Positions 11,698 through 19,491 of a stretch of DNA of 39,680 nt are shown here, piece by piece (position 1 is the first letter of the stretch; each line of letters starts with the position of its first letter). The DNA is taken from positions 1 to 39,680 of the forward strand of contig JAKSLP010000028.1 of the NCBI GenBank assembly GCA_024401115.1. The letters are read 5' to 3'. Source of the DNA: Bacteroidaceae bacterium. Its GTDB lineage: Bacteria > Bacteroidota > Bacteroidia > Bacteroidales > Bacteroidaceae. Both the position numbers and the translations under genes were made by a program. The notes beneath the pieces are model-generated. The model saw nothing but the letters and a program-made list of their open reading frames with translations. It had not been told where the DNA came from and did no database searches.

Positions 11698-12693
11698 TCA
11701 GAGTTTTCCTAAAATCTTATCCATTACCCAATTGGTGGTAGTGGCACTGATGCCGTCACACATACAGGTGCCCTTATGCTGCAACTGAGCCACAACTGAC
11801 TCAATCAGCGGCATCTGCACGTATTGAGGGTTCTCCACGGTGATGTATTCATGCCCCTTCTCGGTATAGAGTGATATGGGCTGATAGTCAAACACACTGA
11901 AGTTAATCTGTCCCTTATCGCCAATCAGTTCTATTCTGTCTTCCTTGGCGGATTCGTGTCCGACAAAGCACCAGGAACCGGAACCTACCAATCCGTTTTC
12001 GAACCGGAAGCAGGCGCTGACAGTGTCCTCGGTCTCATAGAGTCCGCCGCGGTTGGCACAGAATCCTTCCGCATCCAGAATCACACCGAAATAGTGCTGA
12101 AGTAAATCCAACTGATGTGGAGCCAGGTCATAGAAATAGCCACCACCTGCAATATCCGGTTGTAATCGCCAGGGCAGATTATCCCGGTTGTAATCCAAAT
12201 CGCGAGGTGGAACCGAAAAACGTACCTGAACATTGATGATGTTTCCGATAAGACCACTGTCAATCATTTGCTTTATCCTTTGGAAATAAGGTAAATAACG
12301 ACGGTAATAAGCCACAAAGCAAGGAACACCCGTTTGCTGGGAAATCCGATTGATTCGGGCGCAGTCCTCATAACTTGCCGCCATGGGCTTTTCAATATAA
12401 ACCGGTTTTCCTGCCCGCATAGCCATAATGGCGAAGGTAGCGTGTGAGGAAGGAGGGGTGGCAATATAAATGGCATTCACATCCGGATCATCAATCAGTT
12501 CTGTAGGATCGGTATACCAGTTGGGGATATGGTGTCGCTCTGCATAGGATTGCGCTTTCTGCGCATCCCGGCTCATGACCGCATGGATATGTGATCCAGG
12601 AATCATGCCGAATGCAGGGCCGCTTTTCTTTTCGGTTACCTCTCCGCAACCGATGAAGCCCCAGTTTAGCTCTATTTCTTCTGCGTATTTCAT
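11698..12693 (-). CDS. Gfo/Idh/MocA family oxidoreductase
   Basis: Encodes 331 residues of an NAD(P)-dependent dehydrogenase family that acts mostly on sugars, inositols or amino sugars. The Rossmann glycine motif 'GFIGCGEVTEK' lies near the N-terminus, the catalytic 'YIEKPMA' contains the conserved Lys near residue 98, and 'DLAPHQLDLL' holds the second conserved Asp/His. There is no signal peptide, so it should be cytoplasmic. Substrate cannot be read from the sequence. It converges with ridA and diverges from the membrane-protein gene to its right. Start at 12693 lies 20 nt downstream of a good -7 element. Confidence 0.9.
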   Translation of the reverse strand: MKYAEEIELNWGFIGCGEVTEKKSGPAFGMIPGSHIHAVMSRDAQKAQSYAERHHIPNWYTDPTELIDDPDVNAIYIATPPSSHATFAIMAMRAGKPVYIEKPMAASYEDCARINRISQQTGVPCFVAYYRRYLPYFQRIKQMIDSGLIGNIINVQVRFSVPPRDLDYNRDNLPWRLQPDIAGGGYFYDLAPHQLDLLQHYFGVILDAEGFCANRGGLYETEDTVSACFRFENGLVGSGSWCFVGHESAKEDRIELIGDKGQINFSVFDYQPISLYTEKGHEYITVENPQYVQMPLIESVVAQLQHKGTCMCDGISATTTNWVMDKILGKL

Positions 12694-12713
12694 TAATTTA
12701 AAATTATGCTATG

Positions 12714-12721
12714 CAAATTTA
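12714..12721 (-). promoter_or_regulatory. -7 promoter element for the Gfo/Idh/MocA gene
   Basis: On the minus strand this reads TAAATTTG, 20 nt before the start codon. It lies 13 bp from an opposed element for the divergent gene. Confidence 0.6.
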
Positions 12722-12734
12722 CCGAAATTTGTTG

Positions 12735-12742
12735 TAATTTTG
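12735..12742 (+). promoter_or_regulatory. -7 promoter element for the multipass membrane protein gene
   Basis: TAATTTTG lies 28 nt before the ATG at 12771. The two divergent -7 elements are so close that the promoters must share DNA. Confidence 0.55.
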
Positions 12743-12770
12743 CTTTCGCAATTACAAAAAATAGGCACTG

Positions 12771-13667
12771 ATGGAAAAAACAAAGGAAATTAAAGGCTTT
12801 AAGGAATATAAAACAAATGTGCGTGCAGTGGCAGATGGAATCAATCTGTTGGGTCGTCATGCAGGAATGTTGTTGAAGGCTTGCGGGCCATTACTGCTGT
12901 TGGTGTCAGTGCTTTGGGCATGGGCCTCATTATCCGGATTGATAGAGGTTAACCAGGCGGTTACCTCCAAGAGTCTGGACAATTGGTCATGGTTGAGTTT
13001 TCTGCCATTAATGCTTACCGCACTGGCATACATTGTGGCATTGGCTCAGTTCTACAGCCTTTTCCAGGGTTATGTAGCTAATGGCTTTATCCCTCAAATG
13101 AGTATTAAAAGCATTTGGAATCCTACTTTTAAAGTGTTGACCCGTAATACATTAATTGTTACATTGTGGATCCTTTTTGTTGATGCCGTATTTCTTGCTT
13201 TAGCCATTTATCTGTTTTCCTTGACTCCTTATACTCTGATAGCAACCGTACCATTGGGTTGGGTGCTGACATTATGGAATCTGAATCTAATGGCTGATGT
13301 TCATGTGCAGGAAGGCACACTGGTACGTGCCATTACCCGAAGTTTGAAGGTTACTTTTCGCGGATTCCTGTCGTTCTCTCTGATGACAGTCTTACTGTTT
13401 ATTGTGGCATCTGTAGTTGGAATCATCGTATCCACTCCCTCTTTGGTAAGCAACGTTATCTATGCGGAGGCATCCTTCAGTGAGGCCATGGGTGATGGTG
13501 CCGATCTTCCCGGTTATTTCAATAACGTTTATTTCATCTTCTCGATGATTGTGGCATTCCTGCTACTGATTGTCAACTTCCTAATGCTGAGCAGTTGGAC
13601 AATGCTGTACGGCGCCGTTAGTCATAGAAACTCCAAGAAATACCAATCTTTATCACAGAAGGATTGA
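12771..13667 (+). CDS. Multipass inner-membrane protein of unknown function
   Basis: Encodes 298 residues. I do not recognise the family. Hydrophobic segments are visible near residues 35-55, 75-100, 125-150, 152-175, 200-225 and 250-280, giving about six membrane spans, with a charged N-terminus ('EKTKEIKGFKEY') and a short polar C-terminus. 'TLVRAITRSLKVTFRGFLSF' resembles the amphipathic linkers seen in DUF-type membrane proteins that assist envelope assembly, but this is not diagnostic. The 3' end overlaps the convergent putative porin gene by 50 nt. No enzyme motif was seen. Confidence 0.78.
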   Translation: MEKTKEIKGFKEYKTNVRAVADGINLLGRHAGMLLKACGPLLLLVSVLWAWASLSGLIEVNQAVTSKSLDNWSWLSFLPLMLTALAYIVALAQFYSLFQGYVANGFIPQMSIKSIWNPTFKVLTRNTLIVTLWILFVDAVFLALAIYLFSLTPYTLIATVPLGWVLTLWNLNLMADVHVQEGTLVRAITRSLKVTFRGFLSFSLMTVLLFIVASVVGIIVSTPSLVSNVIYAEASFSEAMGDGADLPGYFNNVYFIFSMIVAFLLLIVNFLMLSSWTMLYGAVSHRNSKKYQSLSQKD

Positions 13668-15693
13668 TAGGGTAGTGGGGCGCCAGGAAATAGTTGCGGG
13701 TGCCTTTTCCCTGATTCAGATGTGAGAATACCTGCAGATAAATGCGGGTACGCTTCCATTCTGCATTCACATAGGTGTTGATAATCGGATAGTTGCCAAT
13801 CTCTACGCGATTGTCTGGATTCTGCAACAGATATTGTTGTAATCCAGGGGTATAATCCGGTGCATAATATTTGGTGAAGTAGCGTACGTCACCACCCAGT
13901 TGCATGCGGAGCACATCCTTTACCAAAGGGAAACTCAGGTACAGGTTGCTGTATACATTCAGTTTTGGAAGCGGAAGAATGTCAATGTCGCTAGTAGTCT
14001 GATAGGTTACCTCGTTATCCCAGTGCACAATACCGAATTTGAAATTTTGGGTCAGTTGCGCAGTCATTACCTGAATATTTCCACTGTTCTGAGCTACCGA
14101 AGCAGCATTTAGCCACTTTTCACTTGATCCGGGAACAGCCTGAGCCAGGTTATTCAAATAGGTATAGTTCTTGATATTTTCTGCCGAAATTCTGATTGTA
14201 GTTCCTGTTCGCTTTGAAGACAGTGACCCTTCAATGCGTGTGCGAAGTTCCTTGTCCAGATCGGCATCCCACCAGAAATGACGTCCATGGTAATGGCGAA
14301 GGAAGAATGCTGGTGTCTGGTTCTTCATGTATGCCTTTCCTGCCAGGGTGACAGTATCTCCCAACAATCTGAAATTCAGTCCAAAATTACCTTCCACATT
14401 CACATCTCCTGCTTCCTCGCCGGTAATGGTGGTTTCTGCCAGCACCTTATAATTCAGCAGTTTGCCTTGTGTCCTGCTCAACATTCCACCGGCTGAAATC
14501 ATTGTCTCGTTGTATTGGCGCATATAAGGAATGTTCTCTTCGTTCAGGTCTCTCATCTTATAAGTACGCATATTGGCACGGACAAAACCGGTCAATCCGG
14601 CCTGTGCCCACTTGTTGAAACCCTCTTTCAACTGAATGGCAAGGGTATTCTTGAGGGACATGTATTTGGAAATGTCGCTGGTCGTATCACTTGGCAAGAA
14701 ATCATTCAGGTAATAAGTGGAAAGATCCTCGTAAGAACGGAACTCGTGCTTGTTGGTATTCAACTGTAAAGTATGAATGAAGCTGGTGACAGGAACAAAC
14801 TCACGGGTGGAATCGTTCACCTGACGGTGGAATCCTACGTTGTACTGCTGGTTGAAATACAATGTCTGGTTGTCGTTTCGGTTCCAGGTACTGCTTAATA
14901 AAGTAGGGATGGTGTTTGAAGAGATATCACCCGACATCTCTTCTGGATTGGTGATAAACATATCATTCTCAATACCACCATTTTCTGCCATCTTCATGTG
15001 GTTGTTGCTGAACAAGGCATTCATGCGGTAGCGGTCACCGCGGTAAGAGGTGAACAATGCACCATTGAAGTAAGAGATACCCTGATACTGGTAATAACCA
15101 CGGGCATACAGGTAATCCAGGATAAAGCCCACATTTAAACGCTTGTTGGCATTAACCGTGAAGAGTGCCTTGAAATGGTCATCACCCACCACCTTATTTC
15201 CGCAAGTCCAGTAACTGAGGTTGGTAAAAGGTGATTTGGTGTCGTAAAACAACTGGTTTTCAGGTGTTCTCATATAGAAATCCAGCGGATCCAGGAAGAA
15301 AGACTCCGATGTAGTCTTTCGGTCCATAAAGATTCGGTTCAGGCGGGGCGAACCCAAGTTGCCCAGCATGTTGTATTCACCTTTGTAGCCGTAATTCTCG
15401 TTGCTGTTCTGGAAGTTCAAGTGCAGGGTATCCACATCGGCAACGATAGCCTCGCCAAAACGTGGCTCCAAATGCCATGCACGAACGGAATGAGGAACGG
15501 TATTGGCATCCACATGGCTCTCGGACAAACTGTCGCGCTCGTTGCGCATACCGTTAGGTCCCATAGTGTTATTCATACCATTCATGCCGTTCATGTTATT
15601 ACGGCCATTTTGGTTGAATTGTGCCTGTGCCAATGCAGGAATGCAGCAGCACAACAGCAAGATATATCGGAGTAAATTTCTTTTTGCAGTCAT
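13618..15693 (-). CDS. Putative outer-membrane porin (Porin_10-like beta-barrel)
   Basis: Encodes about 691 residues. A signal peptide is clear ('LLRYILLLCCCIPALAQA'), followed by an Asn/Gly/Met-rich low-complexity stretch (about residues 27-50). The remainder alternates polar and aromatic residues as in outer-membrane beta-barrels and ends 'ISWSFYD'. The sequence resembles the Bacteroidetes putative porin family (Porin_10). A Met at 15705 would lie inside the -7 promoter element (15703-15710), so the start at 15693 ('MTAKRNLLR') is preferred, giving a nearly leaderless mRNA. The stop codon overlaps the convergent gene by 50 nt. The transported solute is unknown. Confidence 0.82.
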   Translation of the reverse strand: MTAKRNLLRYILLLCCCIPALAQAQFNQNGRNNMNGMNGMNNTMGPNGMRNERDSLSESHVDANTVPHSVRAWHLEPRFGEAIVADVDTLHLNFQNSNENYGYKGEYNMLGNLGSPRLNRIFMDRKTTSESFFLDPLDFYMRTPENQLFYDTKSPFTNLSYWTCGNKVVGDDHFKALFTVNANKRLNVGFILDYLYARGYYQYQGISYFNGALFTSYRGDRYRMNALFSNNHMKMAENGGIENDMFITNPEEMSGDISSNTIPTLLSSTWNRNDNQTLYFNQQYNVGFHRQVNDSTREFVPVTSFIHTLQLNTNKHEFRSYEDLSTYYLNDFLPSDTTSDISKYMSLKNTLAIQLKEGFNKWAQAGLTGFVRANMRTYKMRDLNEENIPYMRQYNETMISAGGMLSRTQGKLLNYKVLAETTITGEEAGDVNVEGNFGLNFRLLGDTVTLAGKAYMKNQTPAFFLRHYHGRHFWWDADLDKELRTRIEGSLSSKRTGTTIRISAENIKNYTYLNNLAQAVPGSSEKWLNAASVAQNSGNIQVMTAQLTQNFKFGIVHWDNEVTYQTTSDIDILPLPKLNVYSNLYLSFPLVKDVLRMQLGGDVRYFTKYYAPDYTPGLQQYLLQNPDNRVEIGNYPIINTYVNAEWKRTRIYLQVFSHLNQGKGTRNYFLAPHYPINPSVIKIGISWSFYD

Positions 15694-15702
15694 AATCAGT
15701 TG

Positions 15703-15710
15703 CAAAGATA
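15703..15710 (-). promoter_or_regulatory. -7 promoter element for the putative porin gene
   Basis: The minus strand reads TATCTTTG, about 10 nt before the chosen ATG at 15693. This placement rules out the upstream in-frame Met as the start. Confidence 0.65.
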
Positions 15711-15752
15711 GTTGTTTCTTTGCATATTGCGATTCATTTACACCTTATTTTA

Positions 15753-15783
15753 TTGCGAGAGTAAATAAAGAATGCTAAATTTG
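15753..15783 (+). promoter_or_regulatory. Promoter of the GH3-esterase unit
   Basis: TTG at 15753-15755 and TAAATTTG at 15776-15783 are separated by 20 bp, a good -33/-7 pair. The GH3 ATG is 50 nt downstream. Confidence 0.75.
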
Positions 15784-15833
15784 TGGCACAAAATCAAAAA
15801 TCATTTTAATTACTCTTAAAAAAACAAATTGTC

Positions 15834-18164
15834 ATGAAATTAGCAAAAATTGTAGTAGCTGCTTTGATGATGGCTTTTGCATGTACACTTCATGCCCAGA
15901 AACTGACTCCAAACAATGTTGACGAGGTTCTGAAGGCTATGACTTTGCAGGAAAAGGCAACCTTATGTGTCGGCTTTAGTCGTCAGGGTGCTGTAGGTGG
16001 TAACCAGAACGGTATGTTGGGTTCGCACTCTGAGTTGGTACCAGGTGCTGCTGGTAACACTTATGCTATCGATCGATTGGGTATTCCTGTTACCGTATTG
16101 ACCGACGGTCCTGCCGGTGTACGTATCAGTGCTACCCGTCCTAATGACACTAATACCTATTATGCAACAGGTTTTCCTGTTGGTATCTGTCTGGCTTCTT
16201 CTTGGAACCAGGAATTGATTGAAAGTGTAGGTCAGTCAATCGGTAACGAGGTTCTGGAGTATGGTTGCGACGTGTTGTTGGCACCAGGTATGTGTATCCA
16301 TCGTTCTCCACTGTGTGGACGTAACTTTGAGTACTATTCAGAGGACCCATTGTTGACTGGTAAAATTGCTGCTGCTTATACCCGTGGTATTCAGAGCCAG
16401 GGTGTTGGTACTTCTATCAAGCACTTCGCTGTAAACAGTCAGGAAACAAACCGTACCGGTGTAGATGAAATCGTAAGCCAGCGTGCATTGCGCGAAATCT
16501 ACCTGAAAGGTTTCGAGATTGCAGTAAAAGAGGCAAGTCCTTGGACCGTAATGTCTTCTTACAACAAGCTGAACGGCGAGTTCACTCAGGAGAGCTATGG
16601 TTTGCTGACCACTATCCTGCGTGATGAGTGGGGCTTCAAGGGTATCGTAATGACCGACTGGACCGGTATGCGTAACACCGCTGCACAGATCCACGCTGGT
16701 AACGACCTGATGGAGCCAGGTAGCCCTGCGCAGATTGAGGATATCGTAGCAAAGGTTAAGGATGGTACTCTGCCAGAGAGCGAGCTGGATATTTGTGTTA
16801 AGCGCATTCTGGAGTACATCACCTGGACTCCACGTTTCAAGGGTTACAAGTTCACTAACAAACCAGATTTGAAGGCTCATGCCGCTGTTACCCGTCAGAG
16901 TGCAACTGAAGGTATGGTATTGCTGAAGAACGATAACAATACTCTGCCTTTGAAGAACATTAAGACTGCTGCCGTATTTGGTCTGACTTCTTACGACTTC
17001 ATCGCTGGTGGTACCGGATCTGGTGACGTAAATAAGGCATATACCGTTGATTTGATGACCGGTCTGACCAATGCTGGTTTACAGGTTCCAGAGGATCTGA
17101 AGGCACTGTATACCAACTACAAGTCATATCAGGAGGCTAAGACTGCTGCTGAGACCATGCGTACCGGCTTCAGTTGGGGTAAGGCTCCTCTGCCAGAAAT
17201 GCCTATCACCCGTCAGGCTATCAACAAGCAGGCACAGAATGCTGACATCGCTTTGGTAACCATCGGTCGTCAGGCTGGTGAGGGTCGTGACCGTCAGATT
17301 GCCAACGACTTCAACCTGACCGATCAGGAGCGTCAGATGCTGAATGATGTTTGCGATGCATTCCACATGCAGGGTAAGAAGGTTGTAGTTATCATGAACA
17401 TGGGTAACGCTATCGAGACCGCTTCTTGGAAAAACTTGCCAGATGCTATTCTGATGGCATGGCAGCCAGGTCAGGAAGGTGGTAACTCAGTAGCTGACGT
17501 GCTGACTGGTAAGGTTAGTCCTTCAGGTAAGCTGACCTTGACATTCCCAATCGCTTTGACCGATGTTCCTTCTTCAAAGAACTATCCTAATGTTGAGCAG
17601 ACAAATGCTGCAGGTGGTTTCTTCCGCGCTCGTGGTCCAGTTAAGAATACAGACTATACTCTGCATGAGGAAGGTATCAATGTAGGTTACCGTTATTTCA
17701 ATACCGCTGGTGTAAATGTTTCATATCCATTCGGTTTCGGTTTGAGCTATACTACATTCTCTTACAGCAAGCCAACTGTTAAACCAACCAAGGACGGTTT
17801 CGAGGCTACCATTACCGTAACCAATACCGGTTCTGTTGCAGGTAAGGAAGCTGCTCAGCTGTATGTTTCTGCACCTGCAGGTGGTTTGGAGAAGCCTGCT
17901 CAGGAGTTGAAGTCATTTGCAAAGACCAAGGAGTTGAAGCCAGGTGAAAGCCAGGTGCTGACCTTCAAGGTTTCTAACTATGATCTGGCATCTTACAATG
18001 AGAACACCCAGTCATGGGAGACCGCTGCTGGTAACTACACTTTGAACTTCTCTGCTAACGTTGAGGATACCCGTGCAACTGCTACATACAAACTAGCTAA
18101 GGCTGAATCAGTTCAGTGCCACGATGTTTTGAAGCCAACCATGGATGTTCCAGCAAACAAGTAA
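15834..18164 (+). CDS. Secreted glycoside hydrolase family 3 (beta-glucosidase-like)
   Basis: Encodes 776 residues. A signal peptide ('IVVAALMMAFACTLHAQ') directs export. The GH3 N-terminal barrel includes 'LTDGPAGVR', 'GRNFEYYSEDP', 'KHFAVNSQETNR' and the nucleophile motif 'VMTDW' (D275). The C-terminal domain includes 'LMAWQPGQEGGNSVADVLTG', and a fibronectin-III-like domain closes the protein ('VTNTGSVAGKEAAQLYVSAP'). GH3 enzymes of this layout release terminal beta-linked glucose, xylose or related sugars; exact specificity is not readable. Codons are strongly biased to GGT, CGT and GCT, unlike neighbouring genes, suggesting high expression. The esterase follows after 27 nt, so joint action on decorated plant polysaccharide is plausible. 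Confidence 0.93.
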   Translation: MKLAKIVVAALMMAFACTLHAQKLTPNNVDEVLKAMTLQEKATLCVGFSRQGAVGGNQNGMLGSHSELVPGAAGNTYAIDRLGIPVTVLTDGPAGVRISATRPNDTNTYYATGFPVGICLASSWNQELIESVGQSIGNEVLEYGCDVLLAPGMCIHRSPLCGRNFEYYSEDPLLTGKIAAAYTRGIQSQGVGTSIKHFAVNSQETNRTGVDEIVSQRALREIYLKGFEIAVKEASPWTVMSSYNKLNGEFTQESYGLLTTILRDEWGFKGIVMTDWTGMRNTAAQIHAGNDLMEPGSPAQIEDIVAKVKDGTLPESELDICVKRILEYITWTPRFKGYKFTNKPDLKAHAAVTRQSATEGMVLLKNDNNTLPLKNIKTAAVFGLTSYDFIAGGTGSGDVNKAYTVDLMTGLTNAGLQVPEDLKALYTNYKSYQEAKTAAETMRTGFSWGKAPLPEMPITRQAINKQAQNADIALVTIGRQAGEGRDRQIANDFNLTDQERQMLNDVCDAFHMQGKKVVVIMNMGNAIETASWKNLPDAILMAWQPGQEGGNSVADVLTGKVSPSGKLTLTFPIALTDVPSSKNYPNVEQTNAAGGFFRARGPVKNTDYTLHEEGINVGYRYFNTAGVNVSYPFGFGLSYTTFSYSKPTVKPTKDGFEATITVTNTGSVAGKEAAQLYVSAPAGGLEKPAQELKSFAKTKELKPGESQVLTFKVSNYDLASYNENTQSWETAAGNYTLNFSANVEDTRATATYKLAKAESVQCHDVLKPTMDVPANK

Positions 18165-18191
18165 TTTCCAAACTTTAAAACGTATAGATTT

Positions 18192-19418
18192 ATGAGAAAA
18201 TTTATTTTGGCAGCGGTTGCTGCATGTTTTAGCCTTGCTGCCAATGCACAGCAGGCTCTGTGGAGCGGTGAAACCGTTGTGTCTCCTGACATCCATCCGG
18301 ACAACACTGTAACTTTCCGTTTCAAGGCTCCTAAGGCTGTAACAGTACAGGTTACCGGTGATTTCCTGCCTGCTACTTTAGTGGATGTTCCTGGCCGTGA
18401 TATGAAGATGGAGGCTCCAGGTGTAGCTAACCTGAAAGAGGGTAAGGACGGCGTTTGGGAGTATACTACCGAGAAGCCACTGGATCCAGAATTGTACAGC
18501 TATTCTTTCATCGTTGATGGTTTGAAGGTGATGGACCCTGCAAACGTTTACATGAACCGTGACGTGGCAAGTGTTACCAATATCTTCATCGTATCAAAGA
18601 ATAAGGGTGATAAGGGTGATATCTATAGCGTAAATGATGTACCTCACGGTACTGTTAGCCGTACTTGGTATAACAGCCCTTCATTGAATATGAATCGTCG
18701 TCTTACTGTTTATACTCCAGCAGGTTATGAGACTAGCAAGCAGAAGTATCCAGTATTCTATCTGTTGCATGGTGCAGGTGGCGACGAGGAGGCATGGATT
18801 GCTTTGGGCCGTACCGCTCAGATTCTGGATAACCTGATTGCAACCGGTAAGGCTGAGCCTATGATCGTGGTTATGACCAATGGTAATGCATGGCAGGATG
18901 CTGCTGCAGGTGAGTCTCCACGTGGTATGGTTCCTCCGACCATGGGTGGTGCCGGTACACAGAATGTAAAGCCAGCTGCTTTCGAGTTGTCATTCCCAGA
19001 GATTGTTAGTTTCATCGAAAAGACTTATCGTGTAAAGGCTGACAAGAAGAATCGTGCTATTGCAGGTTTGTCAATGGGTAGCTTCCACTCAGAGAATATC
19101 TCTAAGTACTATCCTGATATGTTCAACTATGTAGGTCTGTTCTCTGGTGCAATGGTAGGTGATGGCGGCATGGGCAACCAGTCTAGTCCTGTTTACAGCA
19201 ATTTCGACTCACAGATGGCTACTCAGTTTGCCAAGAAACCGGCTTTGTACTATATCGCTTGCGGTAAGACTGACTTTGTTAAGCAGGGTGTTGATCAGCT
19301 GCGTGCTTATCTGACCGAGCATAACTATCCATTTGAATACAAGGAAACAGATGGCGGTCACATCTGGCGCAATTGGCGTATTTATCTGAGTGATTACGCT
19401 CCTAAGTTGTTCAAATAA
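18192..19418 (+). CDS. Secreted esterase with N-terminal carbohydrate-binding-like domain (feruloyl/acetyl-xylan esterase type)
   Basis: Encodes 408 residues. The signal peptide is 'MRKFILAAVAACFSLAANA'. Residues 25-135 look like an early-set/CBM48-like beta-sandwich ('TFRFKAPKAVTVQVTGDF'), and about 150-408 an esterase-D-type alpha/beta hydrolase. The nucleophile elbow 'GLSMGS' carries S294; D361 in 'GKTD' and H390 in 'GGH' complete the likely triad. Enzymes of this layout, including family CE1 members, remove feruloyl or acetyl groups from xylan; substrate here is inferred. It is cotranscribed with GH3, shares its strong codon bias, and ends just before an excellent terminator. Confidence 0.9.
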   Translation: MRKFILAAVAACFSLAANAQQALWSGETVVSPDIHPDNTVTFRFKAPKAVTVQVTGDFLPATLVDVPGRDMKMEAPGVANLKEGKDGVWEYTTEKPLDPELYSYSFIVDGLKVMDPANVYMNRDVASVTNIFIVSKNKGDKGDIYSVNDVPHGTVSRTWYNSPSLNMNRRLTVYTPAGYETSKQKYPVFYLLHGAGGDEEAWIALGRTAQILDNLIATGKAEPMIVVMTNGNAWQDAAAGESPRGMVPPTMGGAGTQNVKPAAFELSFPEIVSFIEKTYRVKADKKNRAIAGLSMGSFHSENISKYYPDMFNYVGLFSGAMVGDGGMGNQSSPVYSNFDSQMATQFAKKPALYYIACGKTDFVKQGVDQLRAYLTEHNYPFEYKETDGGHIWRNWRIYLSDYAPKLFK

Positions 19419-19456
19419 AAATTAAAGGCGGGGAAAACCCCGCCTTTAATTTTTTT
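19419..19456 (+). terminator. Strong intrinsic terminator after the esterase gene
   Basis: ATTAAAGGCGGGG and its perfect complement form a 13-bp stem around AAAA, followed by T6. The hairpin directly precedes the mfd promoter. Confidence 0.92.
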
Positions 19457-19460
19457 ATGC

Positions 19461-19468
19461 TACCTTTG
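19461..19468 (+). promoter_or_regulatory. -7 promoter element for mfd
   Basis: TACCTTTG lies 23 nt upstream of the mfd ATG and only five bases after the T-tract of the preceding terminator. Confidence 0.6.
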
Positions 19469-19491
19469 CAGACTGTAAGTAATTTTTAGTA

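Noticed and set aside
15834..19418. Complete polysaccharide utilisation locus
   Set aside because: GH3, esterase and GH2 are present but no SusC/SusD pair or dedicated sensor regulator is in the window. The only receptor sequence is a remnant 10 kb away.
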